64,000 nt of DNA from Ewingella americana ATCC 33852 (GCF_000735345.1 NZ_JMPJ01000071.1:1-64000); one strand, 5' to 3'; counted from the first letter of the stretch, positions 38,775 through 49,921 are shown. Numbers and translations: made by a program. Notes: generated from the letters alone by a model not told the origin.

Positions 38775-40287
38775 GACTAACCAAAGTGAAAAACGTAACG
38801 CGGCGAGTTTACCACATTCTGTCTTTTCCGCGGACTGGCTGCGGCAGGCGGAGTCTCAGGCGGCGCAGGAAACCGGTATCTCTTTGTTTACGTTGATGCA
38901 ACGCGCGGCGTCGGCGGCCTTTTCTCGCGCCCGCGCTGAGTTCCCTGCAGCGAAACACTGGCTGGTGCTGTGCGGGCAAGGCAACAACGGCGGGGATGGC
39001 TATGAGGTCGCCCGGCTTGCTAAGGCGGCGGGTTTACAAGTGACGCTGCTGGCGGTGGAGGGCAAAAAGCCGCTGCCTGAAGAAGCTCAGACGGCGCAAC
39101 AAGGCTGGCAGAAGGCCGGTGGGAAAACCCTAAGTGCTGAAGCCAGTTGGCCGGAAGAGATTGATTTAATTATTGATGGTCTGCTGGGGACCGGGCTGTC
39201 GTCGGCCCCTCGCGCGCCTTATGACGCACTGATCGCCGCCATTAACCAGCACTCTGCGCCGGTGCTGGCGCTGGATATCCCCTCTGGCCTGAACGCCGCC
39301 ACCGGAGCGGCAGAAGGGGAGACGGTGAATGCTAATGTGACGGTGAGCTTTATCGCCCTGAAGCCGGGCTTGCTGACCGGAAAGGCGCGGGACCATGTCG
39401 GCAAGCTGCACTGTGACGCCCTCGGGCTGGAAAGCTGGCTGGGCGGCCATCCGCCGGTAATGCAGCGCCTCGACGCTACCCAGTTGGCTGACTGGTTGCA
39501 CCCTCGTCGCCCCTGTTCACACAAAGGCGATCACGGGCATTTGCTGGTGGTCGGTGGAGATACCGGCTTTGCCGGGGCGATAAGAATGGCCGCCGAGGCC
39601 GCACTGCGCGCAGGCGCGGGCATGGTGCGAGTACTCACTCACAAACAGCATCTTGGCCCTTTGCTCACCGCTCGCCCTGAGCTGATGGTGCAGGAACTAA
39701 ACGAAAAATCTCTGGCCGAAGGTCTGGAATGGGCCGATGTGGTGGTGCTCGGGCCGGGGTTGGGGCAGAGAAGCTGGGGCAAAAATGCCTTCAAACAAGT
39801 GACGGAAAGCCAAAAAACCGCCTTGTTCGATGCCGATGCGCTTAACTTACTGGCAATCACACCGCAGAAACGGCAAAATCGCGTGTTGACGCCTCATCCC
39901 GGCGAAGCCAGCCGTTTGCTCGGATGTTCAGTGAAAGAGATTGAAAGTGACCGCTTACTTGCCGCGCGTAAATTGTCAGAACGCTATGGCGGCGTGGTGG
40001 TGCTGAAAGGCGCGGGCAGTTTGATTTCCCAAGACGGCGGGCCCTTGGCCTTGGCCGATGTCGGTAACGCGGGTATGGCGACCGGCGGGATGGGAGACGT
40101 GCTCTCCGGCATTATTGGCGGCCTGCTGGCGCAAAAACTTTCTCTGTATACCGCAACCTGCGCGGGCACCGTGGTTCACGGCGCCGCCGCCGACCAACTG
40201 GCTCTTTCGCAGGGAACGCGCGGTATGCTGGCGACAGATCTTTTAACGGTAATTGCCCCGTTAGTTAATCCTGACCTAAAAAAATAG
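38773..40287 (+). CDS. nnr: bifunctional NAD(P)H-hydrate epimerase/dehydratase
   Basis: Repairs NADHX and NADPHX, the hydrated forms of reduced nicotinamide cofactors (E. coli YjeF/Nnr, 515 residues, here 504). The N-terminal epimerase domain has the [14 protein letters not shown] motif near residue 75. The C-terminal ATP/ADP-dependent dehydratase has [17 protein letters not shown] near 250 and the ribokinase-like [16 protein letters not shown] near 435. The ATG at 38773 follows agggag and is preferred to an upstream frame at 38752 lying inside queG. It is the first gene of the mutL-miaA-hfq superoperon. Confidence 0.96.
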   Translation: MTNQSEKRNAASLPHSVFSADWLRQAESQAAQETGISLFTLMQRAASAAFSRARAEFPAAKHWLVLCGQGNNGGDGYEVARLAKAAGLQVTLLAVEGKKPLPEEAQTAQQGWQKAGGKTLSAEASWPEEIDLIIDGLLGTGLSSAPRAPYDALIAAINQHSAPVLALDIPSGLNAATGAAEGETVNANVTVSFIALKPGLLTGKARDHVGKLHCDALGLESWLGGHPPVMQRLDATQLADWLHPRRPCSHKGDHGHLLVVGGDTGFAGAIRMAAEAALRAGAGMVRVLTHKQHLGPLLTARPELMVQELNEKSLAEGLEWADVVVLGPGLGQRSWGKNAFKQVTESQKTALFDADALNLLAITPQKRQNRVLTPHPGEASRLLGCSVKEIESDRLLAARKLSERYGGVVVLKGAGSLISQDGGPLALADVGNAGMATGGMGDVLSGIIGGLLAQKLSLYTATCAGTVVHGAAADQLALSQGTRGMLATDLLTVIAPLVNPDLKK

Positions 40288-40297
40288 ATATTACCTA

Positions 40298-40765
40298 ATG
40301 AATCAATTATTTATCTCTCTGCCGGACGAAGCGGCGACGCTTAAATTAGGGGCTTCTCTTGCCAAAGCGTGCAAGGGTTCCACGGTTATTCACCTGTTTG
40401 GTGATTTAGGTGCCGGAAAGACCACCTTTAGCCGAGGGTTCCTGCAAGCCCTTGGGCATCATGGAAATGTTAAAAGCCCAACCTATACTTTGGTTGAGCC
40501 TTATCAGCTTGAGCCGATTGCGGTATACCATTTTGACTTGTATCGTCTGGCGGACCCGGAAGAACTCGAGTTTATGGGGATCCGCGATTACTTCGCTCAA
40601 GACGCGATTTGTTTGGTCGAGTGGCCGCAGCAGGGCGCTGGCGTTTTACCCGCCCCGGACATTGAATTAACCCTTGAATATCAGGGTGATCAGCGAAAAG
40701 CCACGATTAACGCAGTATCTGATTTAGGTCTGAGTTTATTGCATCTGGTACAACAGCAAGGATGA
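40298..40765 (+). CDS. tsaE: tRNA threonylcarbamoyladenosine biosynthesis ATPase TsaE
   Basis: A 155-residue ATPase needed with TsaB and TsaD to make t6A at position 37 of ANN-decoding tRNAs (E. coli 153). The P-loop [15 protein letters not shown] is near residue 35, and the conserved [12 protein letters not shown] follows. It begins 10 bases after nnr and ends seven bases before amiB. Confidence 0.98.
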   Translation: MNQLFISLPDEAATLKLGASLAKACKGSTVIHLFGDLGAGKTTFSRGFLQALGHHGNVKSPTYTLVEPYQLEPIAVYHFDLYRLADPEELEFMGIRDYFAQDAICLVEWPQQGAGVLPAPDIELTLEYQGDQRKATINAVSDLGLSLLHLVQQQG

Positions 40766-40772
40766 GCACGCG

Positions 40773-42539
40773 ATGACTCAGAGCCTCAAAACATTCTTCC
40801 TCAAGACAACGCTTTTTTTAGCGTCATTAGCGCTTTTCGCTACCGTTTCCCTCTCGCCAGCCTTGGCCGCTGGCATGAAAAACATCAATGTGTCCAATGG
40901 GGCAACCCAATCGACCATTACCATCACTTTCGACGGTAAGCCTGATTACGCTTTTTTCCCACTGCATAACCCAGAACGCGTGGTGATAGACGTTAAGCAA
41001 AGCGGTGTCATGAAAGGGCTGCCGCTCAACTTCAATGGTCAAAACTTGGTCAAGCGCGTGCGTTCGAGTAATGCGCAGGACGCCCAAAGCCAGCGTTTAG
41101 TATTTGAATTAACGCAAAAAGTCCGTACCAACGCCGTTACCCAGCAGAATCAGGTGGTATTCACCATGACGGCGGCGGGAACGCCAACCAAGCGCGCGGC
41201 GCCTATTGATACTGTGACCTCGGCGCCTTCGCCAAACAGAGCGCCACCTCCGGCTCCGGCGAACAATAATGGCTCTAATCCGTTCGACGGCAACAAGCTG
41301 ACGGCAGTCACCAGCGGCCCGGCTTCTGATAACGCGCCGACCCCGCGCACGCGCGGTACCACCAGTGATAATCAGGTGATTGTGGCAATTGACGCCGGAC
41401 ACGGCGGTCAAGACCCCGGCGCTATCGGTAGCAATGGCTTGAAAGAGAAAAACGTCACTATTGCCATTGCGCGCAAGCTTGAAGCCAAACTCAACGCCGA
41501 CCCGATGTTCAAACCGGCGATGACCCGCGATGGCGACTACTTCATCTCCGTAATGGGCCGTTCTGACGTGGCGCGTAAGAAAGGTGCCAACGTGCTGGTG
41601 TCGATTCACGCAGATGCCGCGCCGAACCGCAGCGCGACAGGTGCATCGGTTTGGGTGCTGTCTAACCGCCGCGCCAACAGTGAAATGGGTAACTGGCTGG
41701 AACAGCACGAGAAGCAGTCCGAGCTGTTAGGCGGCGCGGGCGATATGTTGGCGAACACGGCGGCAGATCCTTATTTAAGTCAGGCGGTACTGGATTTGCA
41801 GTTCGGCCATTCGCAACGCGTGGGTTATGACGTCGCGTCTAAAGTCTTGCTCCAACTGCGCCACGTCGGCAAGTTGCACAAAGCCAAGCCCGAGCACGCC
41901 AGCCTTGGCGTATTGCGCTCGCCGGATATTCCTTCTCTGCTGGTAGAAACCGGCTTTATCAGTAATGCGAATGAGGAGCGGCTGCTTGGAAGCAGCGCGT
42001 ATCAGGACAAAATTGCTCAGGCCATCTATTCCGGCCTGCGTAATTACTTCCTGTCGCATCCGTTGCAATCCGGCCCAAAGGTCGAAAACCGACCGTTGCT
42101 GGCCTCAGCAACGGCGGTTGATTCAGGCAATACGGCGGCTAACAGTTCGATGAGCCAACCGGGTCCGGTTGAAGCCACGGCGGCTTCTGCTGGAGCGACG
42201 CAGATTCATCAGGTTAAACGCGGCGAAACCTTAACTGGCATAGCCAATCGCTACGGCACCACGCCGAAAGCCTTGAGTGACCTGAATAAGCTGAAGAAAG
42301 ACGGTGTGTGGGTCGGGCAGCGACTGAAAGTGCCTGCGGGTACCAAGGCGGTTTCGCCAAACAGCACCAAAACTGCCGCCGTAAAGAAAAAAGCGGCAAA
42401 GCATAAAGTGACTCGCGGCGATACGTTATCCGCTATAGCATCCAAGTACGGTGTCAGCATGAATGACATCAAAACCGCGAATCACATGAAGTCCGGCGAA
42501 GTCCAACTTGGCCAAACATTAACTATTCCGCAGTCATAA
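40773..42539 (+). CDS. amiB: N-acetylmuramoyl-L-alanine amidase AmiB with two LysM domains
   Basis: Splits septal murein during cell separation, activated by EnvC. Order: signal peptide (1-32, LALAA), AMIN domain (about 36-130), Pro/Ala-rich linker, Amidase_3 catalytic domain (about 200-428), linker, and two LysM murein-binding domains (about 478-521 and 543-587). Zinc ligands are His210 in [11 protein letters not shown], Glu225 and His279 in SIHAD, with catalytic Glu392 in LVETGF. At 588 residues it is much longer than E. coli AmiB (445), mainly because of the linkers and the second LysM. Confidence 0.96.
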   Translation: MTQSLKTFFLKTTLFLASLALFATVSLSPALAAGMKNINVSNGATQSTITITFDGKPDYAFFPLHNPERVVIDVKQSGVMKGLPLNFNGQNLVKRVRSSNAQDAQSQRLVFELTQKVRTNAVTQQNQVVFTMTAAGTPTKRAAPIDTVTSAPSPNRAPPPAPANNNGSNPFDGNKLTAVTSGPASDNAPTPRTRGTTSDNQVIVAIDAGHGGQDPGAIGSNGLKEKNVTIAIARKLEAKLNADPMFKPAMTRDGDYFISVMGRSDVARKKGANVLVSIHADAAPNRSATGASVWVLSNRRANSEMGNWLEQHEKQSELLGGAGDMLANTAADPYLSQAVLDLQFGHSQRVGYDVASKVLLQLRHVGKLHKAKPEHASLGVLRSPDIPSLLVETGFISNANEERLLGSSAYQDKIAQAIYSGLRNYFLSHPLQSGPKVENRPLLASATAVDSGNTAANSSMSQPGPVEATAASAGATQIHQVKRGETLTGIANRYGTTPKALSDLNKLKKDGVWVGQRLKVPAGTKAVSPNSTKTAAVKKKAAKHKVTRGDTLSAIASKYGVSMNDIKTANHMKSGEVQLGQTLTIPQS

Positions 42540-42585
42540 CCCCGGCCATGTGTCACGGGTTGTAACGTCGCTTACAGGAGCTGCC

Positions 42586-44499
42586 ATGCCGATTCAGGTT
42601 CTGCCGCCGCAGTTAGCTAACCAGATTGCGGCTGGTGAGGTTGTTGAAAGACCGGCTTCGGTAGTGAAAGAACTTGTCGAAAACAGTCTGGACGCTGGCG
42701 CGACCCGCATCGATATCGATATCGATCGCGGCGGTGCCAAGCTCATTCGTATTCGCGACAACGGCTGCGGCATTGGTAAAGATGAGCTGGCGCTGGCATT
42801 GGCGCGCCACGCCACCAGTAAAATCAGCTGCTTGGATGACCTCGAAGCCATCATCAGTTTGGGTTTTCGTGGTGAAGCGCTGGCCAGTATCAGCTCGGTA
42901 TCGCGGCTGATGCTCACGTCACGCACCGCGGCGCAGCCAGAAGCGTGGCAAGCCTACGCCGAAGGGCGCGATATGGCGGTCACGGTGAAACCTGCCGCGC
43001 ACCCTCAAGGCTCGACGGTCGAAGTGCTCGACCTGTTTTACAACACACCCGCCCGACGCAAGTTCATGCGCACGGAAAAAACCGAATTCACCCATATTGA
43101 TGAAGTGGTGCGCCGCATCGCGCTGGCGCGTTTCGACGTCGCCATTAATCTGAGCCACAACGGCAAGCTGATTCGTCAATATCGCGCCGTGAATGATCCG
43201 GCGCAATCTTCACGCCGTCTGGCAAGTATCTGCTCGCAGACCTTCGTCCAACACGCGCTGGAAGTGAAATGGGAGCACGGCGACTTAGGCATTCGCGGCT
43301 GGGTTGCTGACCCAGCGGGCTCTCGCAGCCTGACCGACATGCAATACTGCTATGTGAATAATCGCATGATGAAGGATCGCCTGATAAACCACGCGATCCG
43401 CCAAGCGTATCAGGATCAGCTGAAAGACGATCAGCAGCCAGCCTACGTGCTCTATCTGGATGTCGATCCGCATCAGGTGGATGTCAACGTTCACCCCGCC
43501 AAGCATGAAGTGCGTTTCCACCAGTCGCGTCTGGTGCATGACTTCATCTATCAGGCGGTGATGACGGTGTTGCAGCAGGCGGCCAAGCCAGAATTAGTCG
43601 CCCAGCCAAAAGTAGATGATGACGGCGTGGAAGAAGAACTGCCGCGCTGGCAGCCGGAGAACCGGCAGGCGGCGGGGGGCAATCACTTCTCTCAGCCAGC
43701 CGCCAAGCGTGATAGTTCGCCAAAAGCGCCTCGGGAGAATGTGTTCCCGGCCACATCGCGAGTCAGCCAGCCGGGCGAGCCGCAGTTTAAAGAAGACAAA
43801 CCGGCTTACAGCACGCCGCAGGGCGAGGTTTATCAGCGTTTGCTGCAAACCACGGCACAAGCCTTGCACGCCAACGAACCTGCACCGGTGACTCAGCCTA
43901 AGGCTTCACACAATCAGCCCGCCGAGCCTGCGCTTGAGTCGCATAGCCAAAGCTTTGGCCGCGTGTTGACCGTCTGCGCGCCGCAATATGCTTTGCTCGA
44001 ACGCGGTAAGCAGCTGGTGCTGCTGTCGCTGCCGGTTGCTGAGCGCTGGTTGAAGAGGGCGCAGCTGACGCCAACGGAAGAGGGTTTACGCCCGCAGCCA
44101 TTGCTTATCCCGTTGAAGCTGCAAATAAATAAAGAAGAGAGCGCCACCGTTGCTCGCCATCAGGCGCTTCTTCAGAAATTCGGCATAGAGATGGTGGTGG
44201 ATCATCAGCGTGTGACCTTGCGCGCGGTACCTTTACCTTTACGCCAACAAAATTTACAAAAGTTGATACCTGACCTGTTAGGCTACCTTGCTGTTCAGCA
44301 GGAGGCGACTTCTGATGCGGTAGCCATGTGGTTTGCCCGCCATATTGGTAGCGATCATGAAGTCTGGACCATTGCTCAGGCCATACAATTACTTACGGAC
44401 GTCGAGCGACTTTGCCCGCAATTGGTGAAATCTCCTCCGTCCGGTCTCTTGCAACCTGTTGATTTACAGCCCGCCCTGGCGGCTTTTAAGCATGACTGA
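42586..44499 (+). CDS. mutL: DNA mismatch repair protein MutL
   Basis: A GHKL-type ATPase that links MutS mismatch recognition to MutH and UvrD (E. coli 615, here 637). The start at 42586 ([20 protein letters not shown]) follows aggagc. The frame to 42550 would add 12 residues before this conserved start. ATP-lid motifs [18 protein letters not shown] and [10 protein letters not shown] lie in residues 30-105. A poorly conserved linker of about 345-440 precedes the C-terminal dimerisation domain. No endonuclease DQHA motif is seen, as expected for MutH-containing bacteria. The end overlaps miaA by eight bases. Confidence 0.97.
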   Translation: MPIQVLPPQLANQIAAGEVVERPASVVKELVENSLDAGATRIDIDIDRGGAKLIRIRDNGCGIGKDELALALARHATSKISCLDDLEAIISLGFRGEALASISSVSRLMLTSRTAAQPEAWQAYAEGRDMAVTVKPAAHPQGSTVEVLDLFYNTPARRKFMRTEKTEFTHIDEVVRRIALARFDVAINLSHNGKLIRQYRAVNDPAQSSRRLASICSQTFVQHALEVKWEHGDLGIRGWVADPAGSRSLTDMQYCYVNNRMMKDRLINHAIRQAYQDQLKDDQQPAYVLYLDVDPHQVDVNVHPAKHEVRFHQSRLVHDFIYQAVMTVLQQAAKPELVAQPKVDDDGVEEELPRWQPENRQAAGGNHFSQPAAKRDSSPKAPRENVFPATSRVSQPGEPQFKEDKPAYSTPQGEVYQRLLQTTAQALHANEPAPVTQPKASHNQPAEPALESHSQSFGRVLTVCAPQYALLERGKQLVLLSLPVAERWLKRAQLTPTEEGLRPQPLLIPLKLQINKEESATVARHQALLQKFGIEMVVDHQRVTLRAVPLPLRQQNLQKLIPDLLGYLAVQQEATSDAVAMWFARHIGSDHEVWTIAQAIQLLTDVERLCPQLVKSPPSGLLQPVDLQPALAAFKHD

Positions 44500-45433
44500 C
44501 TTGAATATACATTCTGCACCCCCAGCTATCTTTATTATGGGGCCAACGGCTTCTGGCAAAACCGCGCTCGCGATGTCTTTGCTCGAGCACCTTCCCGTCG
44601 AACTTATCAGCGTGGATTCCGCACTGATTTACCGGGGGATGGATGTTGGCACCGCGAAACCGACGGCTGAAGAACTGAGTCACGCGCCGCATCGATTAAT
44701 CGATATTCTCGACCCGAGCGAAGCCTATTCTGCTGCTGACTTTCGCGCAGACGCTTTACGCGAAATGGCCGAGATCACCGCGCGTAACAAAATTCCGCTG
44801 TTAGTGGGCGGGACCATGATGTATTTCAAAGCATTATTGGAGGGTTTATCGCCATTACCTCCGGCTGATGCTGACGTTCGCCAGCGCATCGAAGCGCAGG
44901 CGGCGGAGTCAGGTTGGGAGTCTTTGCATGCGCAGTTACGCGAGATAGATCCGGTGGCTGCTTTGCGAATTCATCCGAATGATCCACAGAGACTGTCCAG
45001 AGCACTGGAAGTTTTTTTTATTTCGGGTAAAACTTTAACCGAACTGACTAAAATTTCGGGTGAAACGCTGCCGTATCACGTGCATCAATTTGCGATTGCC
45101 CCAACGCGTCGCGAACTGTTACATGAACGTATTGAACAGCGCTTTAGTCAGATGCTATTGAATGGTTTTGAAGACGAAGTCAGAACGCTGAAAGCTCGTG
45201 GCGATTTGCATACGGATTTGCCTTCCATTCGTTGTGTGGGTTACCGCCAGATGTGGTCATATCTTTCTGGTGAAACCGACTACGATGAAATGGTTTATCG
45301 TGGTGTTTGCGCGACACGACAGCTAGCCAAACGTCAGATGACTTGGTTGCGTGGCTGGGAGGGGGTTGAATGGCTGGACACAGAAAAGCCAGACGAAGCC
45401 TTAAGCCGTGTAATTCAGGTTGTTAGTGCATAG
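44492..45433 (+). CDS. miaA: tRNA dimethylallyltransferase
   Basis: Adds a dimethylallyl group to A37 of tRNAs reading UNN codons, the first step to ms2i6A (E. coli 316, here 313). The P-loop [11 protein letters not shown] is near residue 18, and the conserved [18 protein letters not shown] and [12 protein letters not shown] follow. The start at 44492 overlaps the mutL stop (atgactga), so the longer frame to 44459 inside mutL is not used. Confidence 0.97.
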   Translation: MTDLNIHSAPPAIFIMGPTASGKTALAMSLLEHLPVELISVDSALIYRGMDVGTAKPTAEELSHAPHRLIDILDPSEAYSAADFRADALREMAEITARNKIPLLVGGTMMYFKALLEGLSPLPPADADVRQRIEAQAAESGWESLHAQLREIDPVAALRIHPNDPQRLSRALEVFFISGKTLTELTKISGETLPYHVHQFAIAPTRRELLHERIEQRFSQMLLNGFEDEVRTLKARGDLHTDLPSIRCVGYRQMWSYLSGETDYDEMVYRGVCATRQLAKRQMTWLRGWEGVEWLDTEKPDEALSRVIQVVSA

Positions 45434-45547
45434 GTTGGGTGATTGTGTACAATTGATTAGTACTCAGCGCGCAAATTTTTGATGTGTTTTATTTTCGAGC
45501 CGATAGGCTCAAAGTTACGAACAACAAACTAATAAGGAAAAGATAGA

Positions 45548-45859
45548 ATGGCTAAGGGGCAATCTTTGCAAGATCCGTTCCTGAACGCATTGCGTCGTGA
45601 ACGTGTTCCGGTTTCTATTTATTTGGTGAATGGTATTAAGCTGCAAGGCCAGATTGAGTCTTTTGATCAGTTTGTCATTCTGTTAAAGAACACGGTAAGC
45701 CAGATGGTGTACAAACACGCTATCTCCACCGTGGTGCCTTCCCGCCCGGTTTCTCACCATAGTAATAACCCAAGCAGTGGTGGCGGCAGTAATTATCACC
45801 AAGGTAGTACTTCTTCTGCGCCGCAACAGCCGCAGCAGGACAGCGATGACGCTGAATAA
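45548..45859 (+). CDS. hfq: RNA chaperone Hfq
   Basis: A 103-residue Sm-like protein that forms hexamers and pairs small RNAs with mRNAs (E. coli 102). Sm1 ([21 protein letters not shown]) and Sm2 (YKHAIST) are conserved. The disordered C-terminal tail is rich in S, N, G and Q and ends in the acidic DSDDAE. The 114-base leader after miaA holds a possible -10 (TACAAT) and a small stem (gagcc/ggctc). E. coli hfq also has its own promoters and is autoregulated. Confidence 0.99.
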   Translation: MAKGQSLQDPFLNALRRERVPVSIYLVNGIKLQGQIESFDQFVILLKNTVSQMVYKHAISTVVPSRPVSHHSNNPSSGGGSNYHQGSTSSAPQQPQQDSDDAE

Positions 45860-45883
45860 GGCGCAAAGCTGGTTGACCACGAA

Positions 45884-45935
45884 GGGGCTCATAAGTCTTC
45901 CGATTACGCTTATGTGCCCCCGGCTGGCGGTTTTT
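45884..45935 (+). terminator. hairpin (attenuator) between hfq and hflX
   Basis: A long stem, ggggc-t-cataag paired with cttatg-t-gcccc, has a 13-base loop. Ten bases beyond it, after cggctggcgg, five T residues follow. It could limit read-through from the abundant hfq message into hflX. It lies entirely in the spacer. Confidence 0.6.
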
Positions 45936-45957
45936 CCCCAAATGAGAGGTCACAAGC

Positions 45958-47262
45958 TTGTTTGACCGTTATGAAGCCGGTGAGCAGGCCGTACTGGTTC
46001 ATATCTATTTCTCGCGAGACAAAGACACGGAAGACCTGAGCGAATTCGAATCGTTGGTTTCTTCTGCAGGTGTTGAGGCGTTGCAAGTCGTCACAGGTAG
46101 CCGTAAGGCTCCACACCCTAAATACTTTGTCGGTGAAGGAAAGGCCCAAGAAATTGCAGACGCAGTTAAAGCAACTGGCGCGTCTGTTATCCTATTTGAT
46201 CATGCACTTACACCTGGCCAGGAGAGAAACCTGGAGGCACTGTGCGAATGTCGCGTGGTCGATCGTACCGGATTAATTTTAGACATTTTTGCCCAGCGTG
46301 CTCGAACCCATGAAGGTAAATTACAAGTAGAATTGGCGCAATTACGCCACATTGCTACCCGACTGGTTCGCGGCTGGACACACCTTGAGCGTCAAGGCGG
46401 CGGTATTGGTGCTCGTGGGCCGGGTGAAACCCAGCTCGAAACCGACCGTCGTTTATTGCGCGACAGGATAACGCTTATCCTCAGCCGACTTGAGAAAGTC
46501 GCCAAACAGCGTGAACAAGGCCGTCGGGCGCGTATTCGTGCCGATATCCCTACTGTTTCGCTCGTCGGTTATACCAACGCCGGCAAATCAACGCTGTTCA
46601 ACCGTATTACTGAGGCCGACGTGTTTGTGGCCGATCAGTTGTTCGCCACGCTAGACCCGACAGTTCGACGCATTTCGGTCGCAGATGTCGGTGAGACAGT
46701 GCTGGCGGATACCGTAGGGTTTATTCGTCACCTGCCCCATGATTTAGTCGCCGCTTTTAAAGCGACATTGCAGGAAACCCGACAGGCAACTCTGCTAATG
46801 CATGTGATAGACGCAGCGGATATTCGCGTTGAGGAAAATATCGACGCGGTGAATACGGTGCTAGCAGAGATTGAAGCAGATGACATCCCTGTGCTGTTAG
46901 TGATGAATAAAATAGATATGTTGGATGACTTTGTCCCGCGTATCGACCGCAACGATGAGAATTTGCCGATCAGGGTCTGGCTTTCAGCCGTGACCGGTGA
47001 AGGTATCCCGTTGTTATTTCAGGCATTGACGGAGCGTCTTTCTGGTGAAATAGCGCAGCACGAATTGCGTTTACCACCGGAGGCAGGCCGCCTTCGTAGC
47101 CGTTTTTACCAGCTTCAGGCTATTGAAAAAGAATGGATTGAAGAGGATGGAAGTATTGGTCTTATGGTGCGAATGCCCATTGTTGACTGGAACCGCCTCT
47201 GCAAACAAGAACAGGCACTGAGTGGTTATGTCCGCAACCAGAACCTGTCTGATTTGGCCTGA
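45958..47262 (+). CDS. hflX: ribosome-associated GTPase HflX
   Basis: A 434-residue GTPase that splits stalled or heat-damaged 70S ribosomes (E. coli 426). The start is TTG at 45958, nine bases after gagaggt, giving MFDRYEAGEQ as in the family. The N-terminal HflX domain ends near residue 190. The GTPase has GYTNAGKSTLFN near residue 204, the switch region DTVGFIRHLPHD and NKID near residue 318. It is part of the hfq-hflX-hflK-hflC cluster. Confidence 0.97.
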   Translation: MFDRYEAGEQAVLVHIYFSRDKDTEDLSEFESLVSSAGVEALQVVTGSRKAPHPKYFVGEGKAQEIADAVKATGASVILFDHALTPGQERNLEALCECRVVDRTGLILDIFAQRARTHEGKLQVELAQLRHIATRLVRGWTHLERQGGGIGARGPGETQLETDRRLLRDRITLILSRLEKVAKQREQGRRARIRADIPTVSLVGYTNAGKSTLFNRITEADVFVADQLFATLDPTVRRISVADVGETVLADTVGFIRHLPHDLVAAFKATLQETRQATLLMHVIDAADIRVEENIDAVNTVLAEIEADDIPVLLVMNKIDMLDDFVPRIDRNDENLPIRVWLSAVTGEGIPLLFQALTERLSGEIAQHELRLPPEAGRLRSRFYQLQAIEKEWIEEDGSIGLMVRMPIVDWNRLCKQEQALSGYVRNQNLSDLA

Positions 47263-47295
47263 AGAACACCAATCATAGAATAATGGAGCTATAAC

Positions 47296-48576
47296 ATGGC
47301 GTGGAATCAGCCCGGTAATAACGGACAGGACCGCGACCCCTGGGGCAGCAGCAACAATAGCGGCAACTCTGGTGGAAATAATTCTGGTGGTAATAACAAC
47401 AAAGGTGGCCGCGAACAGGGCCCGCCTGACCTCGATGATATCTTCCGTAAACTCAGCAAAAAGCTGGGTGGTTTCGGTGGAAAAGGTTCGGGCAATGGTA
47501 ATGGAACCGGCAATGGTTCTACTCCGCAAAACAGCCTAAGCGGCCGTATTATCGGTATCGCTGTGGTGGCCGTGGTTGTTATCTGGGCCGCCAGCGGTTT
47601 CTACACGATTAAAGAAGCGGAGCGCGGCGTTGTGACGCGTTTCGGTAAGTTTAGCCATCTGGTTCAGCCTGGTCTGAACTGGAAACCGACCTTCATCGAT
47701 CAGGTTCGTGCTGTTAACGTCGAATCTGTGCGTGAATTGGCGGCCTCTGGCGTCATGCTGACCTCCGACGAAAACGTCGTGCGCGTCGAGATGAACGTTC
47801 AGTATCGCGTTACCGACCCAGAAGCTTACCTGTTCAGCGTAGCAAATGCTGACGACAGCCTGAGTCAGGCAACTGACAGTGCGCTGCGTGGTGTTATCGG
47901 TAAATACACGATGGATAAAATCCTGACTGAAGGCCGTACCACGGTGCGTAGCGACACCCAGCGCGTATTGGAAGAAACAATTCGTCCATACAAAATGGGT
48001 ATCACGGTACAGGACGTCAACTTCCAGACCGCGCGTCCACCGGAAGAAGTGAAAGCCGCTTTCGATAACGCCATCGCGGCCCGTGAGAAAGAGCAGCAGT
48101 CTATTCGTGAAGCTGAAGCCTACGCGAACCAGATCCAGCCTCAGGCAAATGGTGAAGCACAGCGTAAGCTGGAAGATGCTAAAGCCTATAAAGACCGTAC
48201 TGTTCTGGAAGCTCAGGGTGAAGTGGCGCGTTTCGCCAAGCTGCTGCCTGAATATAAAGCCGCGCCGGAAATTACCCGCGAGCGTCTGTATATCGAAACC
48301 ATGCAGAACGTCCTTAGCCATACCCGTAAGGTGTTGGTTAACGATAAGAGCAACAATCTGATGATGTTGCCTCTGGACCAAATTATGCGCGGCGGCAACG
48401 CGGCTGCATCAAAAGGAACTGATCAGGGCGGGCTTCTGCCTCCAAGATCTTCAAGTTCACTGAACAGTGTGAACAGCAGTGCCAATAACAGCGGTTCCCG
48501 TTCGTCTGGCAGTGTCATGGACCAACGCCGTGCTGATGCACAGCGTGACGATACACTTCGCGTAGGGAGAGAATAA
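47296..48576 (+). CDS. hflK: FtsH protease regulator HflK
   Basis: A 426-residue SPFH (prohibitin) protein that with HflC forms a large membrane cage around the FtsH protease and restrains it (E. coli 419). The glycine- and asparagine-rich N-terminal tail (about 1-75) is cytoplasmic. One transmembrane helix lies near residues 82-100. The SPFH domain (about 100-260), a helical coiled-coil region and a Ser/Asn-rich tail are periplasmic. It ends two bases before hflC. Confidence 0.97.
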   Translation: MAWNQPGNNGQDRDPWGSSNNSGNSGGNNSGGNNNKGGREQGPPDLDDIFRKLSKKLGGFGGKGSGNGNGTGNGSTPQNSLSGRIIGIAVVAVVVIWAASGFYTIKEAERGVVTRFGKFSHLVQPGLNWKPTFIDQVRAVNVESVRELAASGVMLTSDENVVRVEMNVQYRVTDPEAYLFSVANADDSLSQATDSALRGVIGKYTMDKILTEGRTTVRSDTQRVLEETIRPYKMGITVQDVNFQTARPPEEVKAAFDNAIAAREKEQQSIREAEAYANQIQPQANGEAQRKLEDAKAYKDRTVLEAQGEVARFAKLLPEYKAAPEITRERLYIETMQNVLSHTRKVLVNDKSNNLMMLPLDQIMRGGNAAASKGTDQGGLLPPRSSSSLNSVNSSANNSGSRSSGSVMDQRRADAQRDDTLRVGRE

Positions 48577-48578
48577 CA

Positions 48579-49574
48579 ATGCGTAAGTCATTTTTACTTA
48601 TCGTCGTTGTGGTGCTGGTGGCGCTTTATGCTTCACTGTTTGTGGTTCAGGAAGGCGAGCGCGGTATCGTGCTGCGTTTCGGCAAGGTTCTTCGTGATAA
48701 CGAAAACAAACCTTTGGTTTATGCGCCGGGCCTGCACTTCAAAGTACCTTTTGTTGAGTCGGTGAAAACCCTCGACGCGCGTATTCAGACCATGGATAAC
48801 CAGGCTGACCGTTTCGTGACCAGCGAGAAGAAAGACCTGATCGTTGACTCATACCTGAAATGGCGTATCAGCGATTTCAGCCGTTACTATCTGGCCACGG
48901 GCGGCGGCGACGTCTCTCAGGCAGAAGTATTGCTGAAACGTAAACTGAGTGACCGTCTGCGTTCTGAAATCGGTCGTTTAGATGTGAAAGACATCGTGAC
49001 TGACTCACGTGGTCGTCTGACTCTGGACGTTCGCGACGCGCTGAATAACGGTTCTGCCGAAGAAGTTGAAGCGACAACCGAAGCTGATGATGCGATTGCC
49101 TCCGTGGCTAAACGCGTTGAGCGTGAAACCAGCGGCGAACAGCCTGCGGTGAATCCAAACAGTATGGCTGCGTTGGGTATTCAAGTTATCGACGTGCGTC
49201 TGAAGCAGATCAACCTGCCACAGGAAGTGTCGAGCGCCATTTACGACCGTATGCGTGCTGAACGTAACGCGGTTGCATTGCGCCACATCTCCCAAGGTCT
49301 GGAAGAAGCTGAAAAACTGCGTGCAACGGCTGACTACGAAAGAACCCGTACCGTTGCCGAAGCTGAGCGTACTGCGCGTATTACTCGCGGTGAAGGTGAT
49401 GCAGAAGCGGCTAAGCTGTTTGCTGATGCCTTCAGTCAGGACCCAGACTTCTACGCATTCATTCGTAGCCTGCGTGCTTACGAAGAGAGCTTCAGCAGCG
49501 GTAACGATGTCATGGTGATGAGCCCGGACAACGATTTCTTCCGCTTCATGAAGTCTCCAGATAAAACCAAGTAA
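48579..49574 (+). CDS. hflC: FtsH protease regulator HflC
   Basis: A 331-residue partner of HflK (E. coli 334). A single N-terminal transmembrane segment (about 4-21) is followed by the SPFH domain (VVQEGERGIVLRFGKV) and a coiled-coil region rich in A, E and R (about 220-290). It starts two bases after the hflK stop, so translation is coupled. Confidence 0.98.
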   Translation: MRKSFLLIVVVVLVALYASLFVVQEGERGIVLRFGKVLRDNENKPLVYAPGLHFKVPFVESVKTLDARIQTMDNQADRFVTSEKKDLIVDSYLKWRISDFSRYYLATGGGDVSQAEVLLKRKLSDRLRSEIGRLDVKDIVTDSRGRLTLDVRDALNNGSAEEVEATTEADDAIASVAKRVERETSGEQPAVNPNSMAALGIQVIDVRLKQINLPQEVSSAIYDRMRAERNAVALRHISQGLEEAEKLRATADYERTRTVAEAERTARITRGEGDAEAAKLFADAFSQDPDFYAFIRSLRAYEESFSSGNDVMVMSPDNDFFRFMKSPDKTK

Positions 49575-49592
49575 TCAGGTTTTGCTGATAAT

Positions 49593-49618
49593 CAAAAGGC
49601 CCTTAACGGGGCCTTTTG
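49593..49618 (+). terminator. terminator after hflC
   Basis: The stem aaaaggccc/gggcctttt has a short loop. The T-run is only four bases, so yjeT may still receive read-through. Confidence 0.65.
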
Positions 49619-49658
49619 TGCTATATGAGCCCGTCAATTCACAGAGAAAAGAGCAAAA

Positions 49659-49859
49659 ATGAATTCGAGCATTTGGTTAGCGCTGGGGTTAGTTCTGGTT
49701 CTGGAAGGTTTAGGACCTATGCTTTACCCGAAAGGATGGCGAAAAATGATTCAATCCATGACTCAGTTGCCCGACAGCGTTTTACGTCGTTTTGGCGGCG
49801 CTCTTGTGGTTGCTGGCTTCGTTATTTACTACATGTTGCGGAATCAGACCGGTGGCTAA
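49659..49859 (+). CDS. yjeT: DUF2065 membrane protein YjeT
   Basis: A 66-residue protein with two hydrophobic segments (about 4-22 and 45-60) and the conserved LEGLGPMLYPKGWRKM block of DUF2065. The function is not known. It sits between hflC and purA as in E. coli. Confidence 0.93.
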   Translation: MNSSIWLALGLVLVLEGLGPMLYPKGWRKMIQSMTQLPDSVLRRFGGALVVAGFVIYYMLRNQTGG

Positions 49860-49921
49860 AGATTTGTGACTAAGCCGCGTCACTTTTGTTTTTGGCGCGT
49901 AGCAGGTAATGGAAAAATTTC

